This document shows, piece by piece, positions 1-12,000 of a stretch of DNA of 64,000 bases. This DNA is from Archivesica marissinica (taxonomy: Eukaryota; Mollusca; Bivalvia; Venerida; Vesicomyidae): contig CM026398.1 in the NCBI GenBank assembly GCA_014843695.1, positions 48,263,579-48,327,578 on the forward strand. The letters run 5' to 3'. Under the pieces are notes generated by a model. The model made no database searches. It saw nothing but the letters and a program-made list of their open reading frames with translations, and had not been told where the DNA came from. The first letter of the stretch is position 1. Each line of letters starts with the position of its first letter. A program made the translations under genes and the position numbers.

Positions 1-3000
1 TGTGGGACTTGATCTGACAATGTTAGTTGCTGGACTTGATCTGCAATGTTAGTTGTTGTACTTGATCTGACAATGTTAGTTGCTGGACTTGATCTGCAAT
101 GTTAGGTGTGGTACTTGATCTGACAATGTTAGTTGTGGTACTTGATCTGACAATGTTAGTTGTGGTACTTGATCTGACAATGTTAGTTGTGGTACTTGAT
201 CTGACAATGTTAGTTGTGGGACTTGATCTGACAATGTTAGTTGTGGTACTTGATCTGACAATGTTAGTTGTGGGATTTGATCTGACAATATTAGTTGTGG
301 GACTTGATCTGACAATGTTAGTTGCGGGATTTGATCTGACAATATTAGTTGTGGTACTTGATCTGACAATGTTAGTTGTGGGATTTGATCTGACAATGTT
401 AGTTGTGGGATTAGATCTGACTATGTTAGTTGTGGTACTTGATCTGACAACGTTAGTTGTGGGACTAGATCTGACAATGTTAGTTGTGGGATTTGATCTG
501 ACAATGTTAGTTGTGGTACTTGATCTGACAATGTTAGTTGTGGGACTTGATCTGACAATGTTAGTTGTGGGACTTGATCTGACTATGTTAGTTGTGGGAC
601 TTGATCTGACAATGTTAGTTGTGGTACTTGATCTGACAATGTTAGTTGTGGGACTTGATCTGACAATGTTAGTTGTGGTACTTGATCTGACAATGTTAGT
701 TGTGGTACTTGATCTGACAATGTTAGTTGTGGGACTTGATCTGACAATGTTAGTTGCTGGACTTGATCTGATAATGTTAGTTGTGGTAGTTGATCTGACA
801 ATGTTAGTTGTGGGACTTGATCTGACAATGTTAGTTGTGGGACTTGATCTGACAATGGTAGTTGTGGGACTTGATCTGACAATGTTAGTTGTGGGACTTG
901 ATCTGACTATGTTAGTTGTGGGACTTGATCTGACAATGTTAGTTGTGGGACTTGATCTGACAATGGTAGTTGTGGTACTTCATCTGACAATGTTAGTTGT
1001 GGGACTAGATCTGACAATGTTAGTTGTGGGACTAGATCTGACTATGTTAGTTGTGGGACTTGATCTGACAATGTTAGTTGTGGGATTTGATCTGACAATG
1101 TTAGTTCTTTGACTAGATCTGACAATGTTAGTTGCTGGACTTGATCTGACAATGTTAGTTGTGGGACTTGATCTGACAATGTTAGTTGTGGGACTAGATC
1201 TGACTATGTTAGTTGTGGGACTTGATCTGACAATGTTAGTTGTGGGACTAGATCTGACAATGTTAGTTGCTGGATTTGATCTGACAATGTTAGTTGCAGG
1301 ACTTGATCTGAAAATATTAGTTGTGGTACTTGATCTGACAATGTTAGTTGTGGGATTTGATCTGACAATATTAGTTGTGGTACTTGATCTGACAATGTTA
1401 GTTGTGGGACTTGATCTGACTATGTTAGTTGTGGGACTTGATCTGACAATGTTAGTTGCTGGAATTGATCTGACAATGTTAGTTGCTGGACTTGATCTGA
1501 CTTTGTTAGTTGTGGGTCTTGATCTGACAATGTTAGTTGTGGGACTAGATCTGACAATGTTAGTTGTGGGAATTGATCTGACAATGTTAGTTGTGGGACT
1601 TGATCTGACAAGTTGAGGGACTTGATCTGACAATGTTAGATGTAGTACTAGATCTGACAATGTTAGTTGTGGGACTTGATCTGACTATGTTAGTTGTGGG
1701 ATTTGATCTGACAATGTTAGTTGTGGGATTTGATCTGACAATGTTAGTTGTGGGACTTGATCTGACAATGTTAGTTGTCGGATTTGATCTGACAATGTTA
1801 GTTGTGGGACTAGATCTGTCAATGTTAGTTTTGGTACTAGATCTGACAATGTTAGTTGTGGGACTTGATCTGACAATGTTAGTTGTGGGACTTGATCTGA
1901 CAATGTTATATGTGGGACTTGATCTGACAATGTTAGATGTGGGATTTGATCTGACCATGTTAGATGTGGGACTAGATATGACAATGTTAGTTGTGGGACT
2001 TGATCTGACACTGTTAGATTTGGGACTTGGTCTGACAATGTTAGATGTGGGATTTGATCTGACAATGCTAGATGTGGGATTTGATCTGACAATGTTAGAT
2101 GTGGGACTTGATCTGACAATGTTAGTTGTGGGACTAGATCTGACAATGTTAGTTGTGCGATTTGATCTGACAGTGTTAGTTGTGGAACTTGATCTGACAA
2201 TGTTAGTTGTGGGACTTGATCTGACAATGTTAGTTGTGGGATTTGATCTGACAATGTTAGATGTGGGATTTGATCTGACACTGTTAGATGTGGGACTTGA
2301 TCTGACAATGTTAGTTGTGGGACTAGATCTGACAAGGTTAGTTGTGCGACTTGATCTGACAATGTTAGTTGTGGGACTAGATCTGACAATGTTAGTTGTG
2401 GGACTAGATCTGACAAGGTTAGTTGTGGGACTGGATCTGACACTGTTAGTTGTGGTACTAGATCTGACAAGGTTAGTTGTGGGAATTGATCTGCTAATGT
2501 TAGTTGTGGGACTAGATCTGACAAGGTTAGTTGTGGGACTTGATCTGACAATGTTAGCTGTGGGACTAGATCTGACAATGTTAGTTGTGGGACTTGATCT
2601 GACAATGTTAATATTGGGACTAGATCTGACAAGGTTAGTTGTGGGACTTGGTCTAACAATGTTAGTTGTGGGACTTGATTTGACACAGTTAGTTGTGGGA
2701 TTAGATCTGACAAGGTTAGTTGTGGGACTTGATCTGACAATGTTAGTTATGGGACTAGATCTGACAAGGTTAGTTGTGGGATTTGATCTGACAATGTTAG
2801 TTGTGGGACTGGATCTGACGATGTTAGTTGTGGTACTAGATCTGCCAATGTTAGTTGTGGGACTTGATCTGACAATGTTATTTGTGGGATTGATCTGACA
2901 TTGTTAGATGTGGGATTTGATCTGACAATGTTATTTGTGGGATTTGATCGGACTATGTTAGTTGTGGGACTTGATCGGACTATGTTAGTTGTGGGATTTG

Positions 3001-4560
3001 ATCTGACAATGTTAGTTGTGGGACTTGATCTAACAATGTTATTTGTGGGATTTAATCGGACTATGTTAGTTGTGGGACTTGATCTGACAATGTTAGTTGT
3101 GGGACTTGATCTGACAATGTTAGATGAGGGACTTGATCCGACAATGTTAGATGTGGGATTTGATCCGACAATGTTAGATGTGGGATTTGATCTGACAATG
3201 TTAGATGTGGGACTTGATCTGACAATGTTAGTTGTGGGACTAGATCTGACAATGTTAGTTGTGGGACTTGATCTGACAATGTTAGTTGTGGTACTTGATC
3301 TGACAAGGTTAGTTGTGGGACTTGATCTGACAATGTTAGTTGTGGGACTAGATCTGACAAGGTTAGTTGTGGGACTTGATCTGACAATGTTAGTTGTGAG
3401 ACTAGATCTGACAAGGTTAGTTGTGGGAATTGATCTGAAAATGTTAGTTCTGGGACTAGATCTGACGATGTTAGTTGTGGTACTAGATCTGCCAATGTTA
3501 GTTGTGGGACTTGATCTGACAATGTTAGTTGTGGGATTTGATCTGACACTGTTAGATGTGGGACTTGGTCTGACAATGTTAGTTGTGGGACTAGATCTGA
3601 CAAGGTTAGTTGTGCGACTTGATCTGACAATGTTAGTTGTGGGACTAGATCTGACAATGTTAGTTGTGGGACTAGATCTGACAAGGTTAGTTGTGGGACT
3701 GGATCTGACACTGTTAGTTGTGGTACTAGATCTGACAAGGTTAGTTGTGGGAATTGATCTGCTAATGTTAGTTGTGGGACTAGATCTGACAAGGTTAGTT
3801 GTGGGACTTGATCTGACAATGTTAGCTGTGGGACTAGATCTGACAATGTTAGTTGTGGGACTTGATCTGACAATGTTAATTTTGGGACTAGATCTGACAA
3901 GGTTAGTTGTGGGACTTGGTCTAACAATGTTAGTTGTGGGACTTGATTTGACACAGTTAGTTGTGGGATTAGATCTGACAAGGTTAGTTGTGGGACTTGA
4001 TCTGACAATGTTAGTTATGGGACTAGATCTGACAAGGTTAGTTGTGGGATTTGATCTGACAATGTTAGTTGTGGGACTGGATCTGACGATGTTAGTTGTG
4101 GTACTAGATCTGCCAATGTTAGTTGTGGGACTTGATCTGACAATGTTATTTGTGGGATTGATCTGACATTGTTAGATGTGGGATTTGATCTGACAATGTT
4201 ATTTGTGGGATTTGATCGGACTATGTTAGTTGTGGGACTTGATCGGACTATGTTAGTTGTGGGATTTGATCTGACAATGTTAGTTGTGGGACTTGATCTA
4301 ACAATGTTATTTGTGGGATTTAATCGGACTATGTTAGTTGTGGGACTTGATCTGACAATGTTAGTTGTGGGACTTGATCTGACAATGTTAGATGAGGGAC
4401 TTGATCCGACAATGTTAGATGTGGGATTTGATCCGACAATGTTAGATGTGGGATTTGATCTGACAATGTTAGATGTGGGACTTGATCTGACAATGTTAGT
4501 TGTGGGACTAGATCTGACAATGTTAGTTGTGGGACTTGATCTGACAATGTTAGTTGTGGT
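1..4560. repeat. 27-bp minisatellite/satellite array, about 169 units
   Basis: The whole interval is a head-to-tail 27-bp unit (core TGTTAGTTGTGGGACTTGAT followed by CTGACAA). Units differ by scattered substitutions (gactt/gacta/gattt, ttgtgg/ttgctgg, caatg/caagg). Because 27 is divisible by three, frames without a stop stay open for hundreds of codons on both strands, giving 9-residue periodic peptides such as MLVVGLDLT. These are not genes. The array runs off the left edge and into the N gap, so its true size is unknown. Confidence 0.97.
2293..4560. repeat. 1268-bp higher-order repeat inside the 27-bp array
   Basis: A run of 27-bp units with a distinctive order of variants occurs twice, offset by 1268 bp. 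It includes a unit shortened to 26 bp by a one-base loss near 2890 and 4158, and the offset equals 47 units minus one base. The second copy is cut by the gap. I saw few differences (for example aatattggg near 2612 against aattttggg near 3880), so the duplication is recent. The left boundary is approximate. Confidence 0.8.
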
Positions 4561-5560
4561 NNNNNNNNNNNNNNNNNNNNNNNNNNNNNNNNNNNNNNNN
4601 NNNNNNNNNNNNNNNNNNNNNNNNNNNNNNNNNNNNNNNNNNNNNNNNNNNNNNNNNNNNNNNNNNNNNNNNNNNNNNNNNNNNNNNNNNNNNNNNNNNN
4701 NNNNNNNNNNNNNNNNNNNNNNNNNNNNNNNNNNNNNNNNNNNNNNNNNNNNNNNNNNNNNNNNNNNNNNNNNNNNNNNNNNNNNNNNNNNNNNNNNNNN
4801 NNNNNNNNNNNNNNNNNNNNNNNNNNNNNNNNNNNNNNNNNNNNNNNNNNNNNNNNNNNNNNNNNNNNNNNNNNNNNNNNNNNNNNNNNNNNNNNNNNNN
4901 NNNNNNNNNNNNNNNNNNNNNNNNNNNNNNNNNNNNNNNNNNNNNNNNNNNNNNNNNNNNNNNNNNNNNNNNNNNNNNNNNNNNNNNNNNNNNNNNNNNN
5001 NNNNNNNNNNNNNNNNNNNNNNNNNNNNNNNNNNNNNNNNNNNNNNNNNNNNNNNNNNNNNNNNNNNNNNNNNNNNNNNNNNNNNNNNNNNNNNNNNNNN
5101 NNNNNNNNNNNNNNNNNNNNNNNNNNNNNNNNNNNNNNNNNNNNNNNNNNNNNNNNNNNNNNNNNNNNNNNNNNNNNNNNNNNNNNNNNNNNNNNNNNNN
5201 NNNNNNNNNNNNNNNNNNNNNNNNNNNNNNNNNNNNNNNNNNNNNNNNNNNNNNNNNNNNNNNNNNNNNNNNNNNNNNNNNNNNNNNNNNNNNNNNNNNN
5301 NNNNNNNNNNNNNNNNNNNNNNNNNNNNNNNNNNNNNNNNNNNNNNNNNNNNNNNNNNNNNNNNNNNNNNNNNNNNNNNNNNNNNNNNNNNNNNNNNNNN
5401 NNNNNNNNNNNNNNNNNNNNNNNNNNNNNNNNNNNNNNNNNNNNNNNNNNNNNNNNNNNNNNNNNNNNNNNNNNNNNNNNNNNNNNNNNNNNNNNNNNNN
5501 NNNNNNNNNNNNNNNNNNNNNNNNNNNNNNNNNNNNNNNNNNNNNNNNNNNNNNNNNNNN
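4561..5560. other. Assembly gap, exactly 1000 N
   Basis: One thousand N characters, a conventional placeholder of unknown true length. The base after the gap starts the same sequence that follows the second gap at 31218. Confidence 0.99.
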
Positions 5561-6500
5561 TGCATTCTATATATACAATGTACAATACAAAACAAATGAA
5601 CAAACATGTATAACTATCCATAATGCATGATTTGTGGCATTGTTTGCTCAAGGATTGTCATTATATGTTGAAGCAAATGGGTTGGGCCACAAGTTTTAAC
5701 AACATTAGTTACGGCCCTCCCCATAAGACTAGATTGTAATTAACAAAGAGACTGAATACAAGAGTTGTGCTAGTACTTTACTAATTTAATGATACTAATA
5801 GAAAAAGGGTAACATGATTAAGAGAATAAGCAGCATTTTAGGTAATACGAATGTATAATAAGGTGTCATGTGCGGAAGCTATCCGAGATCAAGAGGTCAA
5901 CATCTCTCTCTCGAGTTAATGTTTTCTTAGAGATCTCCTCACATGAATACTACCAATCTTCAAATTCAATGGAACTTGTATTCAAATACAAATCAAAATA
6001 AAGTTACCAAAATGTCATTAAATATACTCATCAAACATATAAAATGAGCCACATCAACTTGGCAACTTGTCAGTGCAGCTCAATAATGGCGGATACATTG
6101 TTGTCGCCATGTTGATATGCGTAACTAATACCATGAGCCATGGATTGCGTCTCGTTAGAAACGCATTTCCGAGACTTACTGCTAATTCCGAGAGCCATCT
6201 GATGCGCATATCTAATGACATTATAACTGTACCGTACCTTGTGGTTAGAGGTCATCACACTCTCGGTTAATCCGTTCATTCAGAGAGAACGCGAATTGTG
6301 TGTCTGCTGCGGCTTAACGCATAATAGCAAACTCGAGCTTTGCTCCGAACTTGTTTATATGTTTAGCATTAGTATTGCTTGCTTTTGCATTAGTGGTAAT
6401 TACTGTTGTGTGTTCTAATCCACCAAACACGTACTAGAGATGAAGACAGTGACAACAAAAGTTATTGTGGTTATCAAAGCTATTTAAGTTATGAACTATC
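5561..6500. other. Non-coding single-copy-like sequence, start of segment A
   Basis: No coding region is supported. Two short open frames on opposite strands (about 6067-6279) overlap each other and show no recognisable motif. A short stretch near 5858-5880 (aggtgtcatgtgcggaa) matches part of the SINE-like block at 7650-7680 and may be a SINE fragment. Confidence 0.5.
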
Positions 6501-7376
6501 CTAGAGGACATATAAAACGCACACATACATTATATACTAGAGGACATAGAAAACGCACACCTACATTATATACTAGAGGACATATAAAACGCACAAATAC
6601 ATTATATACTAGAGGACATAGAAAACGCACACCTGCATTATATACTAGAGGACATATAAAACGCACACATACATTATATACTAGAGAGCATAGAAAACGC
6701 ACACCTGCATTATATACTAGATGACATAGAAAACGCACACCTGCATTATATACTAGAGGACATAGAAAACGCACACCTACATTATATACTAGAGGACATA
6801 TAAAACGCACACCTGCATTATATACTAGAGGACATAGAAAACGCACACCTGCATTATATACTAGAGGGCATGGAAAACGCACACCTACAACAACACACCA
6901 AACAACAAAAACACACCCAAACAACAAAACCACACTTATATACTAGAGGACATAGAAAACGCACACCTACATTATATACTAGAGGACATAGAAAACGCAC
7001 ACCTACATTATATACTAGAGGACATAGAAAACGCACACCTACATTATATACTAGATGGCATAGAAAACGCACACCTACATTATATACTAGAGGACATATA
7101 AAACGCACACCTACATTATATACTAGAGGACATAGAAAACGCACACCTACATTATATACTAGATGGCATAGAAAAAGCACACCTACATTATATGATTATT
7201 ATTACGTGAAAACGATATACGAAGGATTCCATCAAAGATATATCACATCGTTATTACAAAACACAAACTGAACAACTAAAAATATTCCAAAATGTTTAAA
7301 ACTATGTATTTATAAAGTTATTGTTTTTCATATAAAAACACAGGTATCCGAAGTGTGCGTTTTCTATGCCCTCTAG
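6501..7376. mobile_element. MITE with its left terminal repeat expanded to a 36-bp array
   Basis: About 19 tandem 36-bp units (ctagaggacatagaaaac plus gcacacctacattatata) occupy 6501-7190. A conserved non-repeated part follows at 7191-7376 and ends with an inverted copy of the same motif (gtgtgcgttttctatg, then ccctctag). The same 3' part follows the motif at 13244-13420 and 62497-62679. The minimal copy at 13220-13420 has just one unit, so each array unit is an amplified left terminal inverted repeat. The 12-residue periodic open frames here are artefacts. Confidence 0.85.
6888..6932. other. A/C-only interruption of the 36-bp array
   Basis: About 45 bases composed only of A and C break the regular array, which resumes right after. 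It resembles the longer A/C-only tracts at 51271-51375 and 51455-51553. It is present unchanged in segment B (32545-32589). It could be a real insertion or a consensus error. Confidence 0.6.
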
Positions 7377-7495
7377 TGTACTTACATCCAATAGTCCAGT
7401 ATCAATACACGGATAGCAAGTCTATATTCTCTCAAGGGTATTAGACGCTAATTATGTTACGACTATTTCACTTATCCGTTGAGTTGTATGTTTGG
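7377..7495. other. Short spacer between MITE and SINE remnants
   Basis: No feature recognised in this stretch. Confidence 0.4.
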
Positions 7496-7812
7496 TTTTG
7501 GGTTTAAAGTCACATTAACCGTTTATGTCAAATGGCGACTCTTCGGCTATTATTGGTGGATGAAGACCCCTATTGACCCATATTGACCCTCCCAATGAGA
7601 TGGAGATCGTTGACTTCAAATCACATGTCACTCATCGCTGCAAGTTTGAATCGCACTTGAGGTGTCATGTGCGGAAACTATCCTGTAGATAAGACCGATT
7701 TGCGACCGACGTTGTTGATAAAAACGGGGCCCAGCTGACTTGCGGAATGTCGGTGGTTCTCACCGGCTGCCGGTCCGTACTTTAGACACTACTACAGTGG
7801 TGACGGGCAAGT
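7496..7812. mobile_element. Composite of V-SINE-like fragments in opposite orientations
   Basis: 7496-7560 reads, in reverse complement, as a SINE 3' tail (ggggtcttcatccacca, then agtcgcca and a gttaaaccc-like end). From about 7612 a SINE-like body runs on the plus strand, including gcggaatgtcggtggttct, the counterpart of the core seen at 18590-18600. The two parts look like nested or rearranged copies of one family. Family assignment to the mollusc V-SINE/RUDI type comes from recall of the conserved core and is not verified. Confidence 0.6.
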
Positions 7813-7856
7813 ACTTCTGTCATGTTAGACATCACCAAGATTATGTGTATGTTCGT

Positions 7857-9014
7857 TCATTGGCTCAGCATCAAGGCAATTGAAACACTCTCAAGAACGA
7901 TAAATACAACAAAAGCAATTATTACATAACATTTGTCAAGAAATGTTGCAACATCTAGTCCAGTAAGATCGCCTGCTGCATTTCGACATGTACTGTCTTG
8001 TTTCTCCCCAGCTCTATTGTCAATATTGACATCTATATTTGAACCGACAACTAAATCTGACCCAACGATAGGATTTACTTTGTTTGATGCACACGTTTTA
8101 CACGTCGAGTTGTGCTTTCTTTGTTTGTGTCTCATCACGTATTGCATTACTTTGCTAGGAACTCTCAATCGATAAGATGGCACCGTTGCCAAATGGACAA
8201 TACATATACTCCATATCACACCCGCAGTGTTGATAAAAGTTAATGAAAGAATTTTATATGACATTAGAGGCATTTTCAATGAGTTATTTGGTATTCTATC
8301 TATCAAAGCTGTGGTTGCGAAGACTAAAGCCAAATACAGTGTCACTGCAAATGATAACCTCTCGCCGGAATTTGGAGGAACAACGCATGTCAGAATATTG
8401 AGAATTGTCATGAATATAAAGGGTGTGTGTTTATTAATAATTTCAAAGGCAGGTCTTCTCCTTAAACTAATTGAGGTTTGCACTGCAGGAATGGCTATAT
8501 CTATTATTAGATTTTTATCTTGCCATTGTCTATTTGTAGCGCTTGTGGTTTCAATAATCCACTCTCCATTTTCCCCATGTTCAATGAAATTATTCGTATC
8601 TATATCTCTTTCAGGATATACAAGCTTAAGTTCGGATATGTCTTCATTGGCAACTACAAAATGAAAAATGCAGTCGTGTTTGTCAAACGGATATAAGGTG
8701 GTATCGACTTGACATGTTGTGCTGAAGCTTCCGGCTGGGAGCATGACAACGAGACCTTGGAACGTAGCCCAGGCTGGTGCAAAACCATTACTATCAAGTG
8801 ATGCGTCAGTATTTGCTGGTGTATTTGTAATTGCGATATCTGGTTTCCAAAATCGACCCTTTGGCAATGGTATTGCTTGCTTACCGCCGTACAGAGAAGG
8901 ATTCCATGTAAGCAATTCATCAACCCACGTGATTTGGAAAAATCCAGTTATTAGTAGTTGCCCTGATGATATGTCGAAATATTCTATGCCGGTAAGAAAC
9001 TGGCTAAAGTTTAC
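7857..9014 (-). CDS. Exon 2 of nicotinic acetylcholine receptor-like Cys-loop channel subunit (segment A)
   Basis: This exon encodes residues 57-441 of a predicted 441-residue pentameric ligand-gated channel subunit of the plasma membrane. It opens at a splice acceptor (AG at 9016-9015, minus strand), in phase 0 with exon 1, and the stop is at 7859-7857. Visible landmarks are loop-D Trp in ITWVDE (residue 86), the WKPD motif (112-115), a Cys-loop with exactly 13 residues between cysteines 157 and 171, RRRP before M1 (241-244), M1 (about 253-270), M2 beginning GER with Leu at 9' (about 273-294), M3 (308-331), an intracellular loop (332-414) and M4 (418-439). GE at the start of M2 fits a cation-selective pore. 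Loop B lacks the usual Trp, loop A lacks the Tyr, and loop C has no vicinal cysteine pair, so this is a non-alpha or orphan subunit. The sequence continues upstream of the first TTG/ATG-type start of the open frame, which shows that the frame's apparent start is not real. Confidence 0.88.
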   Translation of the reverse strand, partial: VNFSQFLTGIEYFDISSGQLLITGFFQITWVDELLTWNPSLYGGKQAIPLPKGRFWKPDIAITNTPANTDASLDSNGFAPAWATFQGLVVMLPAGSFSTTCQVDTTLYPFDKHDCIFHFVVANEDISELKLVYPERDIDTNNFIEHGENGEWIIETTSATNRQWQDKNLIIDIAIPAVQTSISLRRRPAFEIINKHTPFIFMTILNILTCVVPPNSGERLSFAVTLYLALVFATTALIDRIPNNSLKMPLMSYKILSLTFINTAGVIWSICIVHLATVPSYRLRVPSKVMQYVMRHKQRKHNSTCKTCASNKVNPIVGSDLVVGSNIDVNIDNRAGEKQDSTCRNAAGDLTGLDVATFLDKCYVIIAFVVFIVLESVSIALMLSQ

Positions 9015-12000
9015 CTGTAATGAAATAGTAATATATATTCGCTAAGGTAAATGGAAGACATTGGTAAATGTATACATTTCTCATAGTGTACGTTGCTTTG
9101 TTATGAATAAATAAACAACAGAATGCATAGTAAGCAAAACTTGGACTAACCACAAGTTCTTACTACATTAGAGGCTGGTTTTCCTAAATCATATTTAGAA
9201 CACACATAACAGCGATAAACAACTTTATTTGAAAAGGCAAAACTAATATAATGGTGACTGTTTTGTGTGCTACCTACTACGAAAGTTATTTATAGTAGTC
9301 ATGACACATGGTACGCGTAATATGATAATGATCTTATACAATTATCTATTATCTTGATATAAGATAATGAGTTAAAGGAAACGATATAGATGACAAAACT
9401 TCTTGTTCTTTGATGATTTCCAATGACTTTGGCTGATATGTTTATTTTATTCATTTTAACTGCCCTGTCTGGGGCCCCATTGCACTACGTGACACAACCG
9501 CACAACATCTTCTCTTAGTGTGAATGCCCGTAATAAGAAACAATTCCTGTGTAATGTTCAAGTTAGTTTTTGTTTGTTGTCAAAATTGAAATTTACAGAC
9601 ACAAACAAATTCATTAGAATATATTACTTAATAACAACTGTTAATGATTGCCAGAAAATAGCTAACATACAAAAGTACATCTAACCGCGGAGGAATACGA
9701 AATGCAACCGATGGATGAGAACAGATCATCTTTGCCATAATTCACTGTTTCAAAGCGGTGTAACATGGAGTTTTCTTTCACTGTGAAAAACTCTATCATT
9801 CATTGGAAAGCATAAAATAAATCGAAAACGTATTGGTTGGGTAAAATGAACATAGTCGCAGTACGAATATATTATATGCATTAGTCTGATACAAACAGTG
9901 ATAATAAATAACATTGCCACATTTGGAATTCCAGACATGAAACGTAATCGCATTTCGTTTTCTGGACGAATTGGAATTTATGTGATAATAATTACTGTTG
10001 TGTATTCGTATTATAGGTATTAAACTTGTCCAATTGTTTTCAGGGAACTAGTTCCAAGCTCTCACTGGTGTGCACATAGAAATATAGACTTCAAGAATCC
10101 AGAAATGACCAGGTCAATTTATTACCGTAGTTGAAATTCTGCAACAATATTTGGTTCCCATATGATTCGCGAATGTTCCAGCAGTGTGGTATTTACTATT
10201 ATGTTGGATAGGGTTTCATGTTATTGTCAACATGTTTGCATTTAATTGCTGAATTATTCACTTTATAATGTCTATATTACATTCACTCAATATACTAACC
10301 GAGTGTATTATGCAAAGTGAATTTTCAATCGTCCTTCTATTACATATTTATATGGCAATATTTATATGTAATAGTTATTCTTGTTCAGATTACTGTTGCT
10401 ATGCAACTAATATTCCCAACACAGTCATGGTTATTGTCGTGGATGCTTCAGTGCCCCCAGCAAAACGTCGATTTCTCATTTAAGTTTGACTAAGTCAGTT
10501 TAAACATTTGCTATCATTTACAGAACTATTGTTATGTTTCCAAAAGTCCATATTAATGGCGCTGTTCCACTCCATTCATTTTAACCGAACACATTACATG
10601 ATAATATAATACTTGTGTAGCTTTTTAAACGGTGTATATTTTAAATAACTTATTTCCAGTTTACTCAACAAGATTTCACTATCAACAAGTTTTGACTATT
10701 AATAATAGCGAATGCTTTCTGAAAGTCTATACATGCACACAATGTTGACTTTTTATAATTATTATCAAACATACGCGTATTGGTTTGCATTTCTCCAGTG
10801 CTATTCTCTAGTTTTTAATTATTTTTATTTCATTTTGGTTCAATTATTAAATGTATATTGGCCATTAATGACTTAAAAGTCTCTGTATGCGTTTTCTTCT
10901 TCAATTGGAAACATAATACTATAATCCATATGCAAATTTACCCTTGCAGTAACTATAGGAAACCATTATTTACAGAGTTATTGGTGATTTTTGTTAAAAA
11001 ACACCCATACTGGGAGATAATTTACAAATTGTAATTTCACAAAAGCAGGTTCGTTTGTGTCGATAGTGTCACACAAATATTTGTAGTTGAGGTCTCAAAC
11101 AGTCAACAATATTTGATACCAATATTGGAAACAATTATGAAATCGGTTTTGATCAACGTCCGCACAGGCTACATATCATCTTATTGTAGTAAGAACACAC
11201 ATTAAGCATACATAAAACACTTTTAAGTCAATACGAATGCCTGCAAATCCATACACATGTCTTACGATCACTACAATTCCTTGCCATCAATAAAAATGGC
11301 TTGTGACTGCTTGCGATTGCTTGTGATTGCTTGCGATTGCTTGCGATTGCTTGTGATTGCTTGCGATTGCTTGCGATTGCGTGTGATTGCTTGCGATTGC
11401 TTGTGATTGCTCGCGATTGCTTGTGATTGCTTATGATTGCGTGTGATTGCTTGCGATTGCTTGTGATTGCTTGCGATTGCTTGTGATTGCTTGTGATTGC
11501 TTGTGATTGCTTGCGATTGCTTGCGATTGCTTGCGATTGCTTGCGATTGCTTGTGATTGCTTGCGATTGCTTGCGATTGCTTGTGATTGCTTATGATTGC
11601 GTGTGATTGCTTGCGATTGCTTGTGATTGCTTGCGATTGCTTGCGATTGCTTGCGATTGCTTGTGATTGCTTGTGATTGCTTGCGATTGCTTGTGATTGC
11701 TTGTGATTGCTTGCGATTGCTTGTGATTGCTTGCGATTGCTTGCGATTGCTGATTGTGATTGCTTGCGATTGCTTGCGATTGCTTGCGATTGCTTGTGAT
11801 TGCTTGCGATTGCTTGTGATTGCTTGCGATTGCTTGCGATTGCTTGTGATTGCTTGTGAGTGCTTGCGATTGCATGTGATTGATTGTGATTGCTTGTGAT
11901 TGCTTGTGATTGCTTGCGAGTGCGTGCGATTGCTTGCGATTGCTTGTGATTGCTTGTGATTGCTTGCGATTGCGTGTGATTGCTTGTGATTACGTGCGAT

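Noticed and set aside
1..4560. Very long open frames (up to 421 codons) on both strands
   Set aside because: They are periodic translations of a 27-bp repeat and open in several frames at once. The same applies to frames in the 36-bp, 39-bp, 22-bp and 10-bp arrays and to frames running through the N gaps.
6067..6279. Overlapping frames of 67 and 69 codons on opposite strands
   Set aside because: No motif, no splice or start context, and both strands are open by chance.
9750..9953. Possible signal-peptide exon (MRLRFMSGIPNVAMLFII) for the receptor
   Set aside because: The exon at 12858-13025 has both a signal peptide and the conserved N-terminal motif, joins in phase and is preceded by an in-frame stop, so this frame is not needed.
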